From: Gammaproteobacteria bacterium
GTDB taxonomy: Bacteria; Pseudomonadota; Gammaproteobacteria; Pseudomonadales; Azotimanducaceae
Assembly (NCBI GenBank): GCA_009839405.1
Contig: VXPR01000601.1
Span: 1 to 20,156, forward strand
DNA: 20,156 nucleotides
Reading direction: 5' to 3'
This document shows, one piece after another, positions 1 through 7,461 of the stretch. The notes beneath the pieces were generated by a model that worked only from the letters and a program-made list of their open reading frames with translations, was not told the DNA's origin and made no database searches. Both the position numbers and the translations under genes were made by a program. Each line of letters opens with the position of its first letter. Within the stretch, counting starts at the first letter, position 1.

Positions 1-374
1 GCTTCGTATTCCACGGCGTTCCAGCCGGTGCCGATGCCGAGCCGCAGCCGGCCGCCGGTGAGTACGTCGACGCAGGCGGCCTGTTTCGCCACGAGTGCCG
101 TCTGACGCTGGCCGAGGATGATGACCGCGGTGACGAGCTCGAGCTTCTCGGTGATGCCGCCGAGATAGCCGAACAGCACGAAGGGTTCGTGGAACAGGCT
201 CTCTGAGGTGTAGGGGCCAGACCAATCCGGCCGGCTCGCCCTGTTCGCGCCGAGCACATGGTCGTAGGCGATGAGGTGATCGTAGCCGCACTCCTCGGCG
301 GCGCGGGCGAAGGCGGCGACGCCATCCGGGTCCGCGCCGATTTCCGTTTGCGGGAATACCACACCGAGCTTCAT
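1..374 (-). CDS. LLM-class (luciferase-like) F420/flavin-dependent oxidoreductase, 3' end cut by window
   Basis: This is the N-terminal 124 codons of a luciferase-like monooxygenase-fold oxidoreductase; the rest lies beyond position 1. Reading the minus strand from the ATG at 372-374 gives MKLGVVFPQTEIG, then EECGYDHLIAYDHV, LVTAVIILGQRQTALVAKQA and GRLRLGIGTGWNAVEYEA. This is the usual order of the first beta strands of the TIM barrel, and the GxGxGWNxxEYEA block is typical of the F420-dependent branch (Rv2161c-like). A strong AAGGAG lies 7 nt upstream of the start. The gene follows the SDR on the same strand with a 26-nt gap and may be cotranscribed. The substrate cannot be told. Whether the cofactor is F420 or FMN is also uncertain, since proteobacteria making F420 are a minority. 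Confidence 0.85.
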   Translation of the reverse strand, partial: MKLGVVFPQTEIGADPDGVAAFARAAEECGYDHLIAYDHVLGANRASRPDWSGPYTSESLFHEPFVLFGYLGGITEKLELVTAVIILGQRQTALVAKQAACVDVLTGGRLRLGIGTGWNAVEYE

Positions 375-400
375 GTTCGCTCTCCTTACGCTTGCTGTTG

Positions 401-422
401 CTATCGCCCAGGCGGGCGATAG
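401..422. repeat. Perfect inverted repeat at the SDR stop codon
   Basis: CTATCGCCC and GGGCGATAG form 9-bp perfect arms around a 4-nt loop (AGGC). The dyad includes the TAG stop of the SDR gene (401-403, minus strand) and lies 27 nt upstream of the ATG of the luciferase-like gene. No T-run follows on either strand, so it is not a classic intrinsic terminator. It could stabilise the upstream mRNA end or attenuate read-through between the two genes. Confidence 0.5.
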
Positions 423-1246
423 ACCGTGATGGGTCGGTTTCGGGTCATCCAGGACGCCTGCCGTCGCCACGGCCTGCCGGCGGTGATGCCGCCATCGACC
501 ACGTGCGCTTGCCCGGTCACGAATTCGGAATCGTCGCTTGCGAGCCACAGCGCGCAGCGGGCGATGTCGTCTGGCTCGCCAACGCGATTCAGCGGTTGTT
601 GGCCGGCCATGTCGGCGCGGAAGTTGCGTTGCGCCTCGTCGGTGAATCCGCGCCCCACTGCCAGGGGCGTCGCGATGAGTCCGGGGCAGATGCAGTTCAC
701 GCGTACCTGCCACTCGGCCATTTCCAGCGCGACCGTCCGGGTCAGGGCGATGACCGCGGACTTTGCCGTGCTGTACAGATGCGGCGCCCAGCCGGCTTCG
801 AGACCGGCGATGGAGGCGGTGCTGACGATGGAACCGGAGCCCTGCCGCTTCATGATCGGGGCGGCGTGTTTGATGCCGAGGAAGACCCCCTTCAGCAGCA
901 CGTCGAAGGTGATGTCGAAATCCTCGACCGATGTTTCGTCGATGGGTCCGAGGGCACCGCCGAAGCCGGCGTTGTTGAAAATGCAGTCGAGTCGGCCCCA
1001 AGCATCCGCGGCACCCTCGATGGCGCCCTGCACCTCGCTCTCGATGGTCACGTTCACGCGCTCGAAGCGGGCGCGAGGACCGAGTTCGGCGGCCAGGGCA
1101 TCGCCAGCTTCCTCGTTGAGGTCGGCGATGGTCACGTTGGCGCCTTCGGCCACGAACAGCCGCGCCGTCGCCGCGCCCATGCCGCTGGCGGCGCCGGTGA
1201 TGAACGCCGCCTTGCCCTGCAGTCGCCCTTGCGCCGAATCCGCCAT
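401..1246 (-). CDS. SDR family NAD(P)-dependent oxidoreductase
   Basis: This is a classical short-chain dehydrogenase/reductase of 281 aa. It has the cofactor motif TGAASGMG (residues 17-24), an acidic Asp42 after beta-2 that suggests NAD rather than NADP, NNAG (91-94), catalytic Ser145 and YSTAK (Tyr158, Lys162), and PG near 188-189. The position normally occupied by the tetrad Asn (NLKG) reads LLKG, a variant common in one SDR subgroup. The last ~25 residues form a basic, Arg-rich tail beyond the normal end of the fold. The start is the ATG at 1244-1246, which overlaps the UDP-glucose dehydrogenase stop as ATGA and has GAGGGAGG just upstream. A longer frame reaching 1426 is an open-frame artefact inside ugd. 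The substrate is unknown. Confidence 0.9.
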   Translation of the reverse strand: MADSAQGRLQGKAAFITGAASGMGAATARLFVAEGANVTIADLNEEAGDALAAELGPRARFERVNVTIESEVQGAIEGAADAWGRLDCIFNNAGFGGALGPIDETSVEDFDITFDVLLKGVFLGIKHAAPIMKRQGSGSIVSTASIAGLEAGWAPHLYSTAKSAVIALTRTVALEMAEWQVRVNCICPGLIATPLAVGRGFTDEAQRNFRADMAGQQPLNRVGEPDDIARCALWLASDDSEFVTGQAHVVDGGITAGRPWRRQASWMTRNRPITVYRPPGR

Positions 1247-2607
1247 CACGCCTCCCTCTTGTCTCCTTGGCTGTGTGCATACACCGGCGGGCGGCCGATG
1301 GCGATGTGATCGAATCCCAGCGCCCGCATGGCCTCCGGCGAATAGAGATTGCGGCCGTCGAAGATCGCCGGCGTCTTGAGCCGCGCCTTGATCTCGTCGA
1401 AGTCGGGGCTGTGGAACTCGTTCCACTCGGTCACCACGGCCAGGGCGTCGGCGCCATCGAGGGCTCCCTCGCGCCGCTCGCAGAGCGTGAGCTCCTCTCG
1501 GTCACCGTAGGTCGCCTGCGCCTGGTGCATTGCCCGTGGGTCGTAGGCACGCACGCGGCCGCCGGCGGCCCAGATGCCTTCCATCAAGGCGCAGCTTGGC
1601 GCTTCCCGCATGTCGTCGGTGTTGGGCTTGAACGAAAGCCCCCACAGGGCGATGGTGCGGCCGGCGAGATTGCCGCCGAAGTAGCCTCGGATGCGTTCCG
1701 CCAGAACCTGATGCTGGCGCCGGTTGACGTCGTCCACACCACGCGCGATGGCGGTGTCATAGCCGACCTCCCGGCCCATGCCGATCAGCGCCCGCACGTC
1801 CTTGGGGAAGCAGGAGCCGCCATAGCCGCAGCCGGCGTAGATGAAGTGGAAGCCGATGCGCGGGTCCATGCCGATCCCGCGCCGCACCGCCTCGACATCG
1901 GCACCGAGCCGGTCCGCGAGACCCGCGAGTTCGTTCATCAGGCTGATGCGAGTGGCGAGCATGACGTTGGCGGCATACTTGGTGAGTTCTGCCGACGGCA
2001 GGTCCATGTGGACGATGCGGTCGTGGTTGCGGTTGAAAGGCGCGTAGAGCCGTTCGAGGAGCTCCCGTGCCTTGGCGTCGTCGCTGCCGATGACGATGCG
2101 GTCCGGCTTCATGAAGTCGGCCACGGCGCTGCCTTCCTTGAGGAACTCCGGGTTCGACGCCACGCTAAAGGGGATTTCCCGTCGCCGCTTGGCAAGTTCC
2201 CCGCGAACCGTGTCGCGCACCTGATCTGCCGCCCCCACCGGCACCGTGGACTTGTTCACGACCACCTTCGTCTCGTTCATGGACTCGCCGATGGCGAGCG
2301 CCACAGACAACGCCTGGCTCATGTCGGCGGAGCCGTCCTCTCCGGGCGGCGTGCCGACGGCAATGAAGATCACCTCGCCATGCTCGACACCCTCCTCGGC
2401 GTCGGTGGTGAACCGTAGGCGCCCGGCACCTAGGTTGGCACGGACGAGCTCTTCGAGTCCCGGCTCGAACATCGGCACGTCGCCACGCTTCAGCATGGCG
2501 ACCTTGGCATCGTCTATGTCCACGCACACGACATCGTTGCCGCGTTCGGCAAAGCAGGCGCCGGTGACGAGGCCGACATAGGCCGCGCCGAAGATGGTGA
2601 CTCGCAT
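1246..2607 (-). CDS. ugd: UDP-glucose 6-dehydrogenase
   Basis: This cytoplasmic enzyme oxidises UDP-glucose to UDP-glucuronate with two NAD+, supplying nucleotide sugars for capsule, exopolysaccharide or LPS. At 453 aa it is full length for the family. Visible features are the N-terminal Rossmann start GAAYVGLVTGACFAE (residues 7-21), VDID (29-32), EPGLEELV, AVGTPPGEDGSAD, NKSTVPVG (118-125), NPEFLKEGSAV, the helical dimer segment with KYAANVMLATRISLMNE, and the catalytic loop GYGGSCFPKD with Cys266. The C-terminal UDP-binding domain includes SFKPNTDDMREAPS. The middle glycine of the usual GxGYVG is alanine here. The start codon is fixed by the N-terminal motif, but no clear ribosome binding site is visible before it. 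It overlaps the downstream SDR gene by ATGA. Confidence 0.96.
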   Translation of the reverse strand: MRVTIFGAAYVGLVTGACFAERGNDVVCVDIDDAKVAMLKRGDVPMFEPGLEELVRANLGAGRLRFTTDAEEGVEHGEVIFIAVGTPPGEDGSADMSQALSVALAIGESMNETKVVVNKSTVPVGAADQVRDTVRGELAKRRREIPFSVASNPEFLKEGSAVADFMKPDRIVIGSDDAKARELLERLYAPFNRNHDRIVHMDLPSAELTKYAANVMLATRISLMNELAGLADRLGADVEAVRRGIGMDPRIGFHFIYAGCGYGGSCFPKDVRALIGMGREVGYDTAIARGVDDVNRRQHQVLAERIRGYFGGNLAGRTIALWGLSFKPNTDDMREAPSCALMEGIWAAGGRVRAYDPRAMHQAQATYGDREELTLCERREGALDGADALAVVTEWNEFHSPDFDEIKARLKTPAIFDGRNLYSPEAMRALGFDHIAIGRPPVYAHSQGDKREA

Positions 2608-2708
2608 GGATCGCTAAAACAGGGGGTGTGCGGTGGATTCTAACCGCCTGCACGGTGCGTTCGCGTCGTCGCGCTTTGCAGCGCCGAGCTTTGCCGTTAG
2701 GCTCCGCG

Positions 2709-2727
2709 AGCGCCGCTTCGCGGCGCT
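2709..2727. repeat. GC-rich inverted repeat
   Basis: AGCGCCGC and GCGGCGCT form 8-bp perfect arms around a TTC loop, followed by TTGG on the plus strand. This resembles the stem of a terminator or of a REP-type element. It lies between divergent genes, where no terminator is needed. Confidence 0.5.
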
Positions 2728-2730
2728 TTG

Positions 2731-2756
2731 GCAGTTTTCGCTAGCGCGAAAACTGC
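2731..2756. repeat. 11-bp-arm hairpin
   Basis: GCAGTTTTCGC and GCGAAAACTGC are perfect 11-bp arms around the loop TAGC. The dyad begins four bases after the GC-rich dyad at 2709-2727. It may be an operator for the divergent ugd/gor promoters or part of a dispersed REP-like repeat. The sequence alone does not decide. Confidence 0.6.
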
Positions 2757-2846
2757 GATGGTCTCCCGCAAACGGGGGCACGTCCGATAGAGTTTCTACG
2801 GTGCGGGCACCTAGCTTGGGGCAAGCCTGCTGGGGATGGGGAACGC

Positions 2847-4199
2847 TTGGCCGACTACGACTTTGATCTCTTTGTCATCGGCGCCGGCTCCGGCGGCGTG
2901 CGCGCTGCCCGCATGTCGGCGGCCTACGGTGCCCGCGTCGCCATCGCCGAGGAGCGCTATCTCGGCGGCACCTGCGTCAACGTCGGCTGCGTGCCGAAGA
3001 AACTGTTCGTCTATGGGGCGCACTTTGCAGAGGACTTCGAGGACGCGGCGGGCTTCGGCTGGAACGGCGGCGCGCCGACGTTCGACTGGCCGGTGCTGCG
3101 CGACAACAAGACTCGGGAAATCGAGCGCCTGAACGGCATCTACCGCAATCTTCTCACGGGTCCGGGCGTCGAGGTGATCGAGGCGCGGGCGCGGCTGACG
3201 GGGCCTCACACCATCGACGTGGACGGTCGGGAGGTAACGGCGGAGCGCATTCTCGTGGCCACCGGAAGCTGGCCGGTGCTGCCACCGTTTCCGGGCGTCG
3301 AGCATGCCATCACGTCCAACGAGGCGTTCTATCTGGGCGAGTTTCCACAGCGGGTGCTGGTGGTCGGCGGCGGTTACATCGCGGTAGAGTTTGCCGGCAT
3401 CTTTCGGGGCCTCGGTGCCGAGACGCGGCTCTCCTATCGCGGCGAGCTGTTCCTGCGTGGCTTCGACGAAGGCATCCGGCGGTTCGTGCTGGACGAAATC
3501 CGCGCCAAAGGCGTGGAGGTGTCGCTCAATTCGCACATCGCCCGCTTGGACCGCCACGGCGACGAGTTCGTGACCACCTTTGAGGATGGCTCCAGCCACG
3601 CTTCCGACCTCGTGATGGTTGCGACAGGACGTGCCCCCAACACCGCGGGACTCGGCCTCGAGGCGGCTGGCGTGCAGCTCGCCGAGTCCGGCGCAATCCC
3701 GGTGGACCACGAGTACCGCACCAACGTCCCGCACATCCACGCCATTGGCGACGTGATCGATCGCATGCAACTGACGCCGGTGGCCATCGCCGAGGGCATG
3801 TGCATCGCCGGCAACCTCTACAACGGCGAGTCGCGTTCCGTGGACTACGCCAACGTGCCCACCGCCATCTTCTGCCAGCCCAACATCGGCACGGTGGGGC
3901 CGACGGAGGAGGAGGCGAGGCGGCACTACCCGGGGCTTAGAGTGTTCGAATCGAGCTTCCGACCCATGAAGCACACCCTCTCCGGTCGCGCCGAACGCAC
4001 CATGATGAAGCTCTTGGTGGATGGCGAAAGCGATGCGGTTGTGGCCGCGCACATGTGCGGGCCGGACGCCGGCGAGGTCATCCAGGGCCTTGCCGTCGCC
4101 ATCGTCGCCGGCGCCACCAAGAAGCAGTTCGACGCCACGGTAGGCATTCATCCCACGGCGGCCGAGGAGTTCGTGACCATGCGAGAGGCGGTGCGATGA
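2847..4199 (+). CDS. gor: Glutathione-disulfide reductase
   Basis: This FAD enzyme reduces glutathione disulfide with NADPH in the cytoplasm. The 450-aa product has the FAD-binding GAGSGG (residues 12-17), the redox-active disulfide in GGTCVNVGCVPKK (Cys43 and Cys48), the second Rossmann motif GGGYIA (174-179), and Arg198 and Arg204 at the positions that select NADPH over NADH in E. coli Gor. The FAD motif near GDVIDRMQLTPVA and the C-terminal HPTAAEEFV (His435 as proton donor/acceptor of the partner subunit) are also present. The arginines and the glutathione-type CVNVGC separate it from lipoamide dehydrogenase and mercuric reductase. The start is a TTG codon; the nearby ATG at 2836 is out of frame, and GGGGATGGGG provides the ribosome binding site. 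It ends 16 nt before the symporter gene and probably shares its transcript. Confidence 0.96.
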   Translation: MADYDFDLFVIGAGSGGVRAARMSAAYGARVAIAEERYLGGTCVNVGCVPKKLFVYGAHFAEDFEDAAGFGWNGGAPTFDWPVLRDNKTREIERLNGIYRNLLTGPGVEVIEARARLTGPHTIDVDGREVTAERILVATGSWPVLPPFPGVEHAITSNEAFYLGEFPQRVLVVGGGYIAVEFAGIFRGLGAETRLSYRGELFLRGFDEGIRRFVLDEIRAKGVEVSLNSHIARLDRHGDEFVTTFEDGSSHASDLVMVATGRAPNTAGLGLEAAGVQLAESGAIPVDHEYRTNVPHIHAIGDVIDRMQLTPVAIAEGMCIAGNLYNGESRSVDYANVPTAIFCQPNIGTVGPTEEEARRHYPGLRVFESSFRPMKHTLSGRAERTMMKLLVDGESDAVVAAHMCGPDAGEVIQGLAVAIVAGATKKQFDATVGIHPTAAEEFVTMREAVR

Positions 4200-4215
4200 G
4201 ACGAGAGACCCACTG

Positions 4216-5901
4216 ATGGATGCGCTGAGCGGAATCCTCAACACACTCGACGGGTTGCTCGGCAGTTCGCCTTGGTTCCCCTTCGTGCTGTTGGGCGTGG
4301 GCCTCCTGTTCACGGTCTATCTTGGTCTGCCTCAGGTTCGCTTCTTTCGCCATGCGTGGCGCGTGCTGCTCGGCCGCGAAACCAGTGCGGACGCGCCCGG
4401 CGACACCAGCCACCTGCAAGCCCTCTCGACGGCACTCTCCGGCACGGTTGGCACCGGCAACATCGGCGGCGTGGCGCTGGCGCTGCACCTCGGCGGTCCG
4501 GCGGCCCTGTTCTGGATGTGGATGACGGCCTTCCTCGGCATGGCCACCAAGTTCGTCGAGGTGACGATCTCCCACAAGTACCGCATCACCGACGACCGCG
4601 GGCAGATCGCCGGCGGTCCCATGTACTACATGGAGCGGGGTTTGGGGGCTCGCTTCGGCGAACGCTGGAAGTGGGCCGCCAAGGGCATGGCGGTGCTGTT
4701 CGCCGTGGCGACGGTGTTCAGCACCTTGGGCTCGGGCAACATGCCGCAGAGCAACAACATGGCGTCGGGGCTTGAAACGTCGTTCGGCATCCCGCCGTGG
4801 GCGAGCGGCGGGGCGCTGGCGATCCTGCTGGGCCTCGTCATCATCGGCGGCATTCGCCGCATTGCGACGGTGGCGACGGCCATCGTGCCCACCATGGGCG
4901 TCATCTATGCGCTCGGCGCGACGGCAGTGATTGTGACCAACGCCGATGCCATCATTCCGTCCTTCGCTGCCGTCTTCAGCAACGCCTTCAGTGGCAGCGC
5001 GGCGGCGGGTGGGTTTCTCGGCGCATCGTTCGCCTATGCCTTCACCAAGGGAGTCAACCGGGGGCTGTTCTCGAACGAGGCGGGACAGGGCTCCGCGCCC
5101 ATTGCCCACGCCTCGGCGAAGACCGACGAGCCGGTTTCGGAGGGCATGGTGTCCCTGCTCGAGCCGTTCCTCGACACCCTGGTGATTTGCACGCTGACGG
5201 GTCTCGTGATCCTGGCGAGCGGGGTATGGCAGGAGAAGTTCGACACCGAGTTCGCTTCCTTCGACACGCAGTTCGTCGCGGGTGCCTGGTCGGACCAGGA
5301 CGCGGAGCACGTCGATGCGCTCTATCGGCACCTTGGGGGCGGCGAAGCGAGTGCGGTGATGCCGGCGTCCGGCACGTTTGCGGTGGTCGATGGGCGCTTG
5401 ACGGAGGCTGGCGTCGTGACCGTGCTGCACAACCGCTCGGTCGCCGAGGACGTGCGCTTCCATCAGGACGGCGTGCCCTACACCGGAGAAATCCGTCTCG
5501 TCGATGGGGAACTGGCGACCGACGTTTCGTTGCAGGGCAGGTCGCTCCTGCACTCGGTGCCGCTGACGGCGGAGGCGTTCAAGCGCTCCTTCATCGGCGA
5601 CTACGGCCAATACGCGGTCACGGTGGGCCTCATGCTGTTCGCCTTCTCCACCGCCATCGCCTGGTCCTACTACGGAGACCGTTCGATGACGTATCTGTTC
5701 GGCACCGCCTCGGTGCTGCCGTATCGCGTGTTCTACGTGCTCGCCTTCTTCCTCGCCACCATCATGGACACCTCGCTCGTGTGGCTGATCTCCGCCGTCA
5801 CCCTGGTGCTGATGGCGCTGCCTAACCTCGTCGGCATCGTCCTCTTTGCCCCGGAGATCAGGCGCGAAGTGGCCGCCTATCGCGAGCGGCGGGGGCTCTG
5901 A
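4216..5901 (+). CDS. Alanine/glycine:cation symporter family protein (AGCS)
   Basis: This is an inner-membrane Na+ (or H+)-coupled amino acid carrier, 561 aa. It carries the family signature GGPAALFWMWMTAFLG at residues 93-108, the conserved ALSGTVGTGNIGGVALAL just before it, and RGLFSNEAGQGSAPIAHAS (281-299). About ten hydrophobic segments are visible, starting near residues 21-40 and ending near 523-545. Ordinary members are about 450-480 aa. The excess here is one hydrophilic stretch at about residues 338-455, between the membrane segment ending ILASGVW and the one starting YGQYAVTVGLML. The gene lies 16 nt after gor in the same direction. Alanine or glycine is the typical substrate, but specificity cannot be read from the sequence. 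Confidence 0.93.
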   Translation: MDALSGILNTLDGLLGSSPWFPFVLLGVGLLFTVYLGLPQVRFFRHAWRVLLGRETSADAPGDTSHLQALSTALSGTVGTGNIGGVALALHLGGPAALFWMWMTAFLGMATKFVEVTISHKYRITDDRGQIAGGPMYYMERGLGARFGERWKWAAKGMAVLFAVATVFSTLGSGNMPQSNNMASGLETSFGIPPWASGGALAILLGLVIIGGIRRIATVATAIVPTMGVIYALGATAVIVTNADAIIPSFAAVFSNAFSGSAAAGGFLGASFAYAFTKGVNRGLFSNEAGQGSAPIAHASAKTDEPVSEGMVSLLEPFLDTLVICTLTGLVILASGVWQEKFDTEFASFDTQFVAGAWSDQDAEHVDALYRHLGGGEASAVMPASGTFAVVDGRLTEAGVVTVLHNRSVAEDVRFHQDGVPYTGEIRLVDGELATDVSLQGRSLLHSVPLTAEAFKRSFIGDYGQYAVTVGLMLFAFSTAIAWSYYGDRSMTYLFGTASVLPYRVFYVLAFFLATIMDTSLVWLISAVTLVLMALPNLVGIVLFAPEIRREVAAYRERRGL

Positions 5902-5964
5902 CTCTCTCCCATACCGTTCTGACAAGGGCTCGGGCCGGTCGGCACGTGTCGGGGACGGTTCGTG

Positions 5965-6393
5965 TCAACGGAGATACGAGACGTTCAGTTGGGGGAACCG
6001 TTCGAAGTCGTGGTCGTTGGTCAGAATCGACGGTATCCCGTGTTGGCCGCAAAGTGCCGCGATCTGGGCATCGAAAACCAGATTTCCGCGGGCATCCGAT
6101 TCGCGGATCACAGCGCCGAGGCGGTCCAGGAACCCGGCCTCCGGACAGACGACCTCACAAGTCGGCGAAGCGAGCAACTCGTCGATGAAGCCCAGAGCTT
6201 CGGTCACTGTAGAGGGGGGATTGAAGACCCTCGGATGGGTCACGACGCGAAGAAACTCCGTGACACAGAAGACTGGCAAGGCCCAGCGTTCGTCTCCCTC
6301 GGCCAACGCGGTGAGGCGCTCCGCCGCACTGGCGTGCAGGTCCATCTCGGCTCGATGCGCGTAAACGAGGGCGTTGGTGTCAACGGCAATCAC
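5965..6393 (-). CDS. vapC: VapC-like PIN-domain toxin (ribonuclease)
   Basis: This 142-aa PIN-domain protein is the probable toxin of a VapBC pair; members cleave tRNA, rRNA or mRNA with Mg2+. The acidic active-site residues are visible: Asp5 in AVDTNALVYAHR, Glu46 in CVTEFLRVVTHPRVF, Asp108 in NLVFDAQIAALC, and Asp127/Asp129 in TNDHDFERF. The length fits the family. The start is a GTG at 6391-6393 that overlaps the antitoxin stop as GTGA, the usual antitoxin-to-toxin translational coupling. The gene converges on the symporter gene with a 63-nt gap in which I see no clear terminator. The frame is intact, so the toxin looks functional. Its RNA target cannot be predicted. Confidence 0.9.
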   Translation of the reverse strand: MIAVDTNALVYAHRAEMDLHASAAERLTALAEGDERWALPVFCVTEFLRVVTHPRVFNPPSTVTEALGFIDELLASPTCEVVCPEAGFLDRLGAVIRESDARGNLVFDAQIAALCGQHGIPSILTNDHDFERFPQLNVSYLR

Positions 6394-6620
6394 CGGCGGT
6401 CGATCACATCGTATAGAGCGTCCCGGTCAGTGATGTCGACGTTCGGCGCCCGCGTTCCTTGCACGGTCAGCAGCCGCAAGCGAAACCGCCGTTTCGGTTG
6501 GGGAGCGAGCTTGGCGCGCAAGGCATCCTCCACGAACCGGGTGAGCGTGACCCCATTGCGTGCGGCCGACTGCTTGCAGCGCCGCAATACCTCGTCATTG
6601 AGATTGAGAGTCGTTTTCAT
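6390..6620 (-). CDS. vapB: VapB-like ribbon-helix-helix antitoxin
   Basis: This is a 76-aa antitoxin partner of the PIN toxin. Its N-terminus, MKTTLNLNDEVLRRCKQSA, is a typical ribbon-helix-helix DNA-binding start: a short beta strand followed by two helices including GVTLTRFVEDALR. The C-terminal part (about residues 45-76, ending DITDRDALYDVIDRR) would wrap and neutralise VapC. The frame can be extended upstream to 6674, but the extension contains the palindromic operator at 6649-6669 and adds no family sequence, so the ATG at 6618-6620 is preferred. GGCGGGAA lies just upstream of that ATG. The gene lies 74 nt after the nitroreductase stop with its own apparent promoter. Confidence 0.88.
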   Translation of the reverse strand: MKTTLNLNDEVLRRCKQSAARNGVTLTRFVEDALRAKLAPQPKRRFRLRLLTVQGTRAPNVDITDRDALYDVIDRR

Positions 6621-6648
6621 CGTTCCCGCCGCTGGGTTTTCCGCCGCT

Positions 6649-6669
6649 TGATATGGCAAGACCATATCA
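6649..6669. promoter_or_regulatory. Palindromic operator of vapBC
   Basis: TGATATGG and CCATATCA form 8-bp perfect arms separated by CAAGA, 28 nt upstream of the vapB start. On the minus strand TTGCCC (6690-6685), an 18-nt spacer and TATGGT (6666-6661) could be -35 and -10 boxes, which would put the palindrome over the -10. Such dyads are the usual binding sites of VapB or VapBC complexes for autorepression. The palindrome is seen directly; the promoter and its role are inferred. Confidence 0.65.
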
Positions 6670-6694
6670 GTCATGCCTTACATAGGGCAACGGC

Positions 6695-7324
6695 CTACCC
6701 CCAACGATCCCAATGCACCGTCTGTTCCACGGGCAGCCGGGTGACCGGGCCGAACTTGCCCATCGGGTACCCCACCGGAATCAGGCAGAAGGCTTCGACA
6801 TTGTCCGGCAACGCCAGCACCTCACGCGCCGCTTCCCGATTGGCGAGCCCCAAGGTGGTGGGTGCGGCACCGAGCCCCAGCGCGCGCGCCGCCAAGAGCA
6901 GGTTCTGCACCGCCGGCCAGATGGAGCCGCCGCCCATCGCCTGGCCGGCGGCGACGGGGCGCTCGAACTCGTAGCAGGCGATGACCAGTGCCGGTATGTC
7001 CTGCATGTGCTCGGCCTGCCACAGCACCGACTTCAGCATCCGTGCCCGCTTGTCCGCGTCCTGATGCGGCAGGGCTCCGGCTCGCCCCGAATCCGGTGCC
7101 GCGTAGGCTGTCACCGCCGTCTTGTTGAGCGCTGCCAGCTTCGCCCGCTGCTCCGCATCGCGGACGATGATCCACCGCGCCCCTTGGGCATTGGAACCGG
7201 TGGGCGCCTGATTGGCGGCATCGATGAGCTTCAGCAGCGTCTCTTCCGGCACCGGAGTTGGCGTGAGCCGCCGCATGGCGCGGCAGTTGTACATCGTCTC
7301 GAAAACGCCCATTTCGTCGGCCAC
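6695..7324 (-). CDS. Nitroreductase family protein
   Basis: This FMN-dependent NAD(P)H oxidoreductase of the nitroreductase superfamily is about 209 aa. Visible features are the N-terminal FMN-phosphate motif CRAMRRL (residues 14-20), QAPTGSNAQGARWIIV (about 39-54), the central GGGSIWPAVQNLLLAARALGLG helix with its conserved G-A-P turn, and the C-terminal LIPVGYPMGKFGP strand. The start is probably the GTG at 7322-7324, with GGGAG 7 nt upstream; the ATG five codons in (7312) lacks a good ribosome binding site, and the frame upstream to 7450 has no family sequence. It is divergent from the amidohydrolase gene. Members reduce nitroaromatics, quinones or flavins, and this one's substrate is not predictable. 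Confidence 0.9.
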   Translation of the reverse strand: MADEMGVFETMYNCRAMRRLTPTPVPEETLLKLIDAANQAPTGSNAQGARWIIVRDAEQRAKLAALNKTAVTAYAAPDSGRAGALPHQDADKRARMLKSVLWQAEHMQDIPALVIACYEFERPVAAGQAMGGGSIWPAVQNLLLAARALGLGAAPTTLGLANREAAREVLALPDNVEAFCLIPVGYPMGKFGPVTRLPVEQTVHWDRWG

Positions 7325-7461
7325 GCCTTGACTCCCACATGCGATTGACTGCCGTTCAACATAGCACGGCGCTGGCGCGCGGTTTGGGCCAGAAGGCGCG
7401 TGGGCGCCGCATCGGGTATAGTCGGGGGTTTGCCATTCCATCCTCTTCAAGGAGCGAATCC

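Larger units (their letters stand above)
2608..2846. other. Divergent intergenic region between ugd and gor
   Basis: This 239-bp gap separates the divergent ugd and gor genes and must hold both promoters, but I cannot place -35/-10 pairs with confidence. It is unusually rich in dyads: a GC-rich stem at 2709-2727, an 11-bp-arm hairpin at 2731-2756, and short stems at 2800-2811 and 2814-2826, the last just before the gor ribosome binding site. A short open frame at 2633-2866 has no recognisable protein character. Confidence 0.6.

Noticed and set aside
2811..4313. A 500-codon antisense frame over gor
   Set aside because: Glutathione reductase on the plus strand explains the region; the antisense product has no motif.
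4078..5925. A 615-codon antisense frame over the symporter gene
   Set aside because: It is a shadow of the AGCS gene; the translation is dominated by R, H, E and G with no recognisable motif.
5902..5964. A bidirectional terminator between the convergent symporter gene and vapC
   Set aside because: I found only scattered short complementarities and no stem followed by a T-run on either strand.
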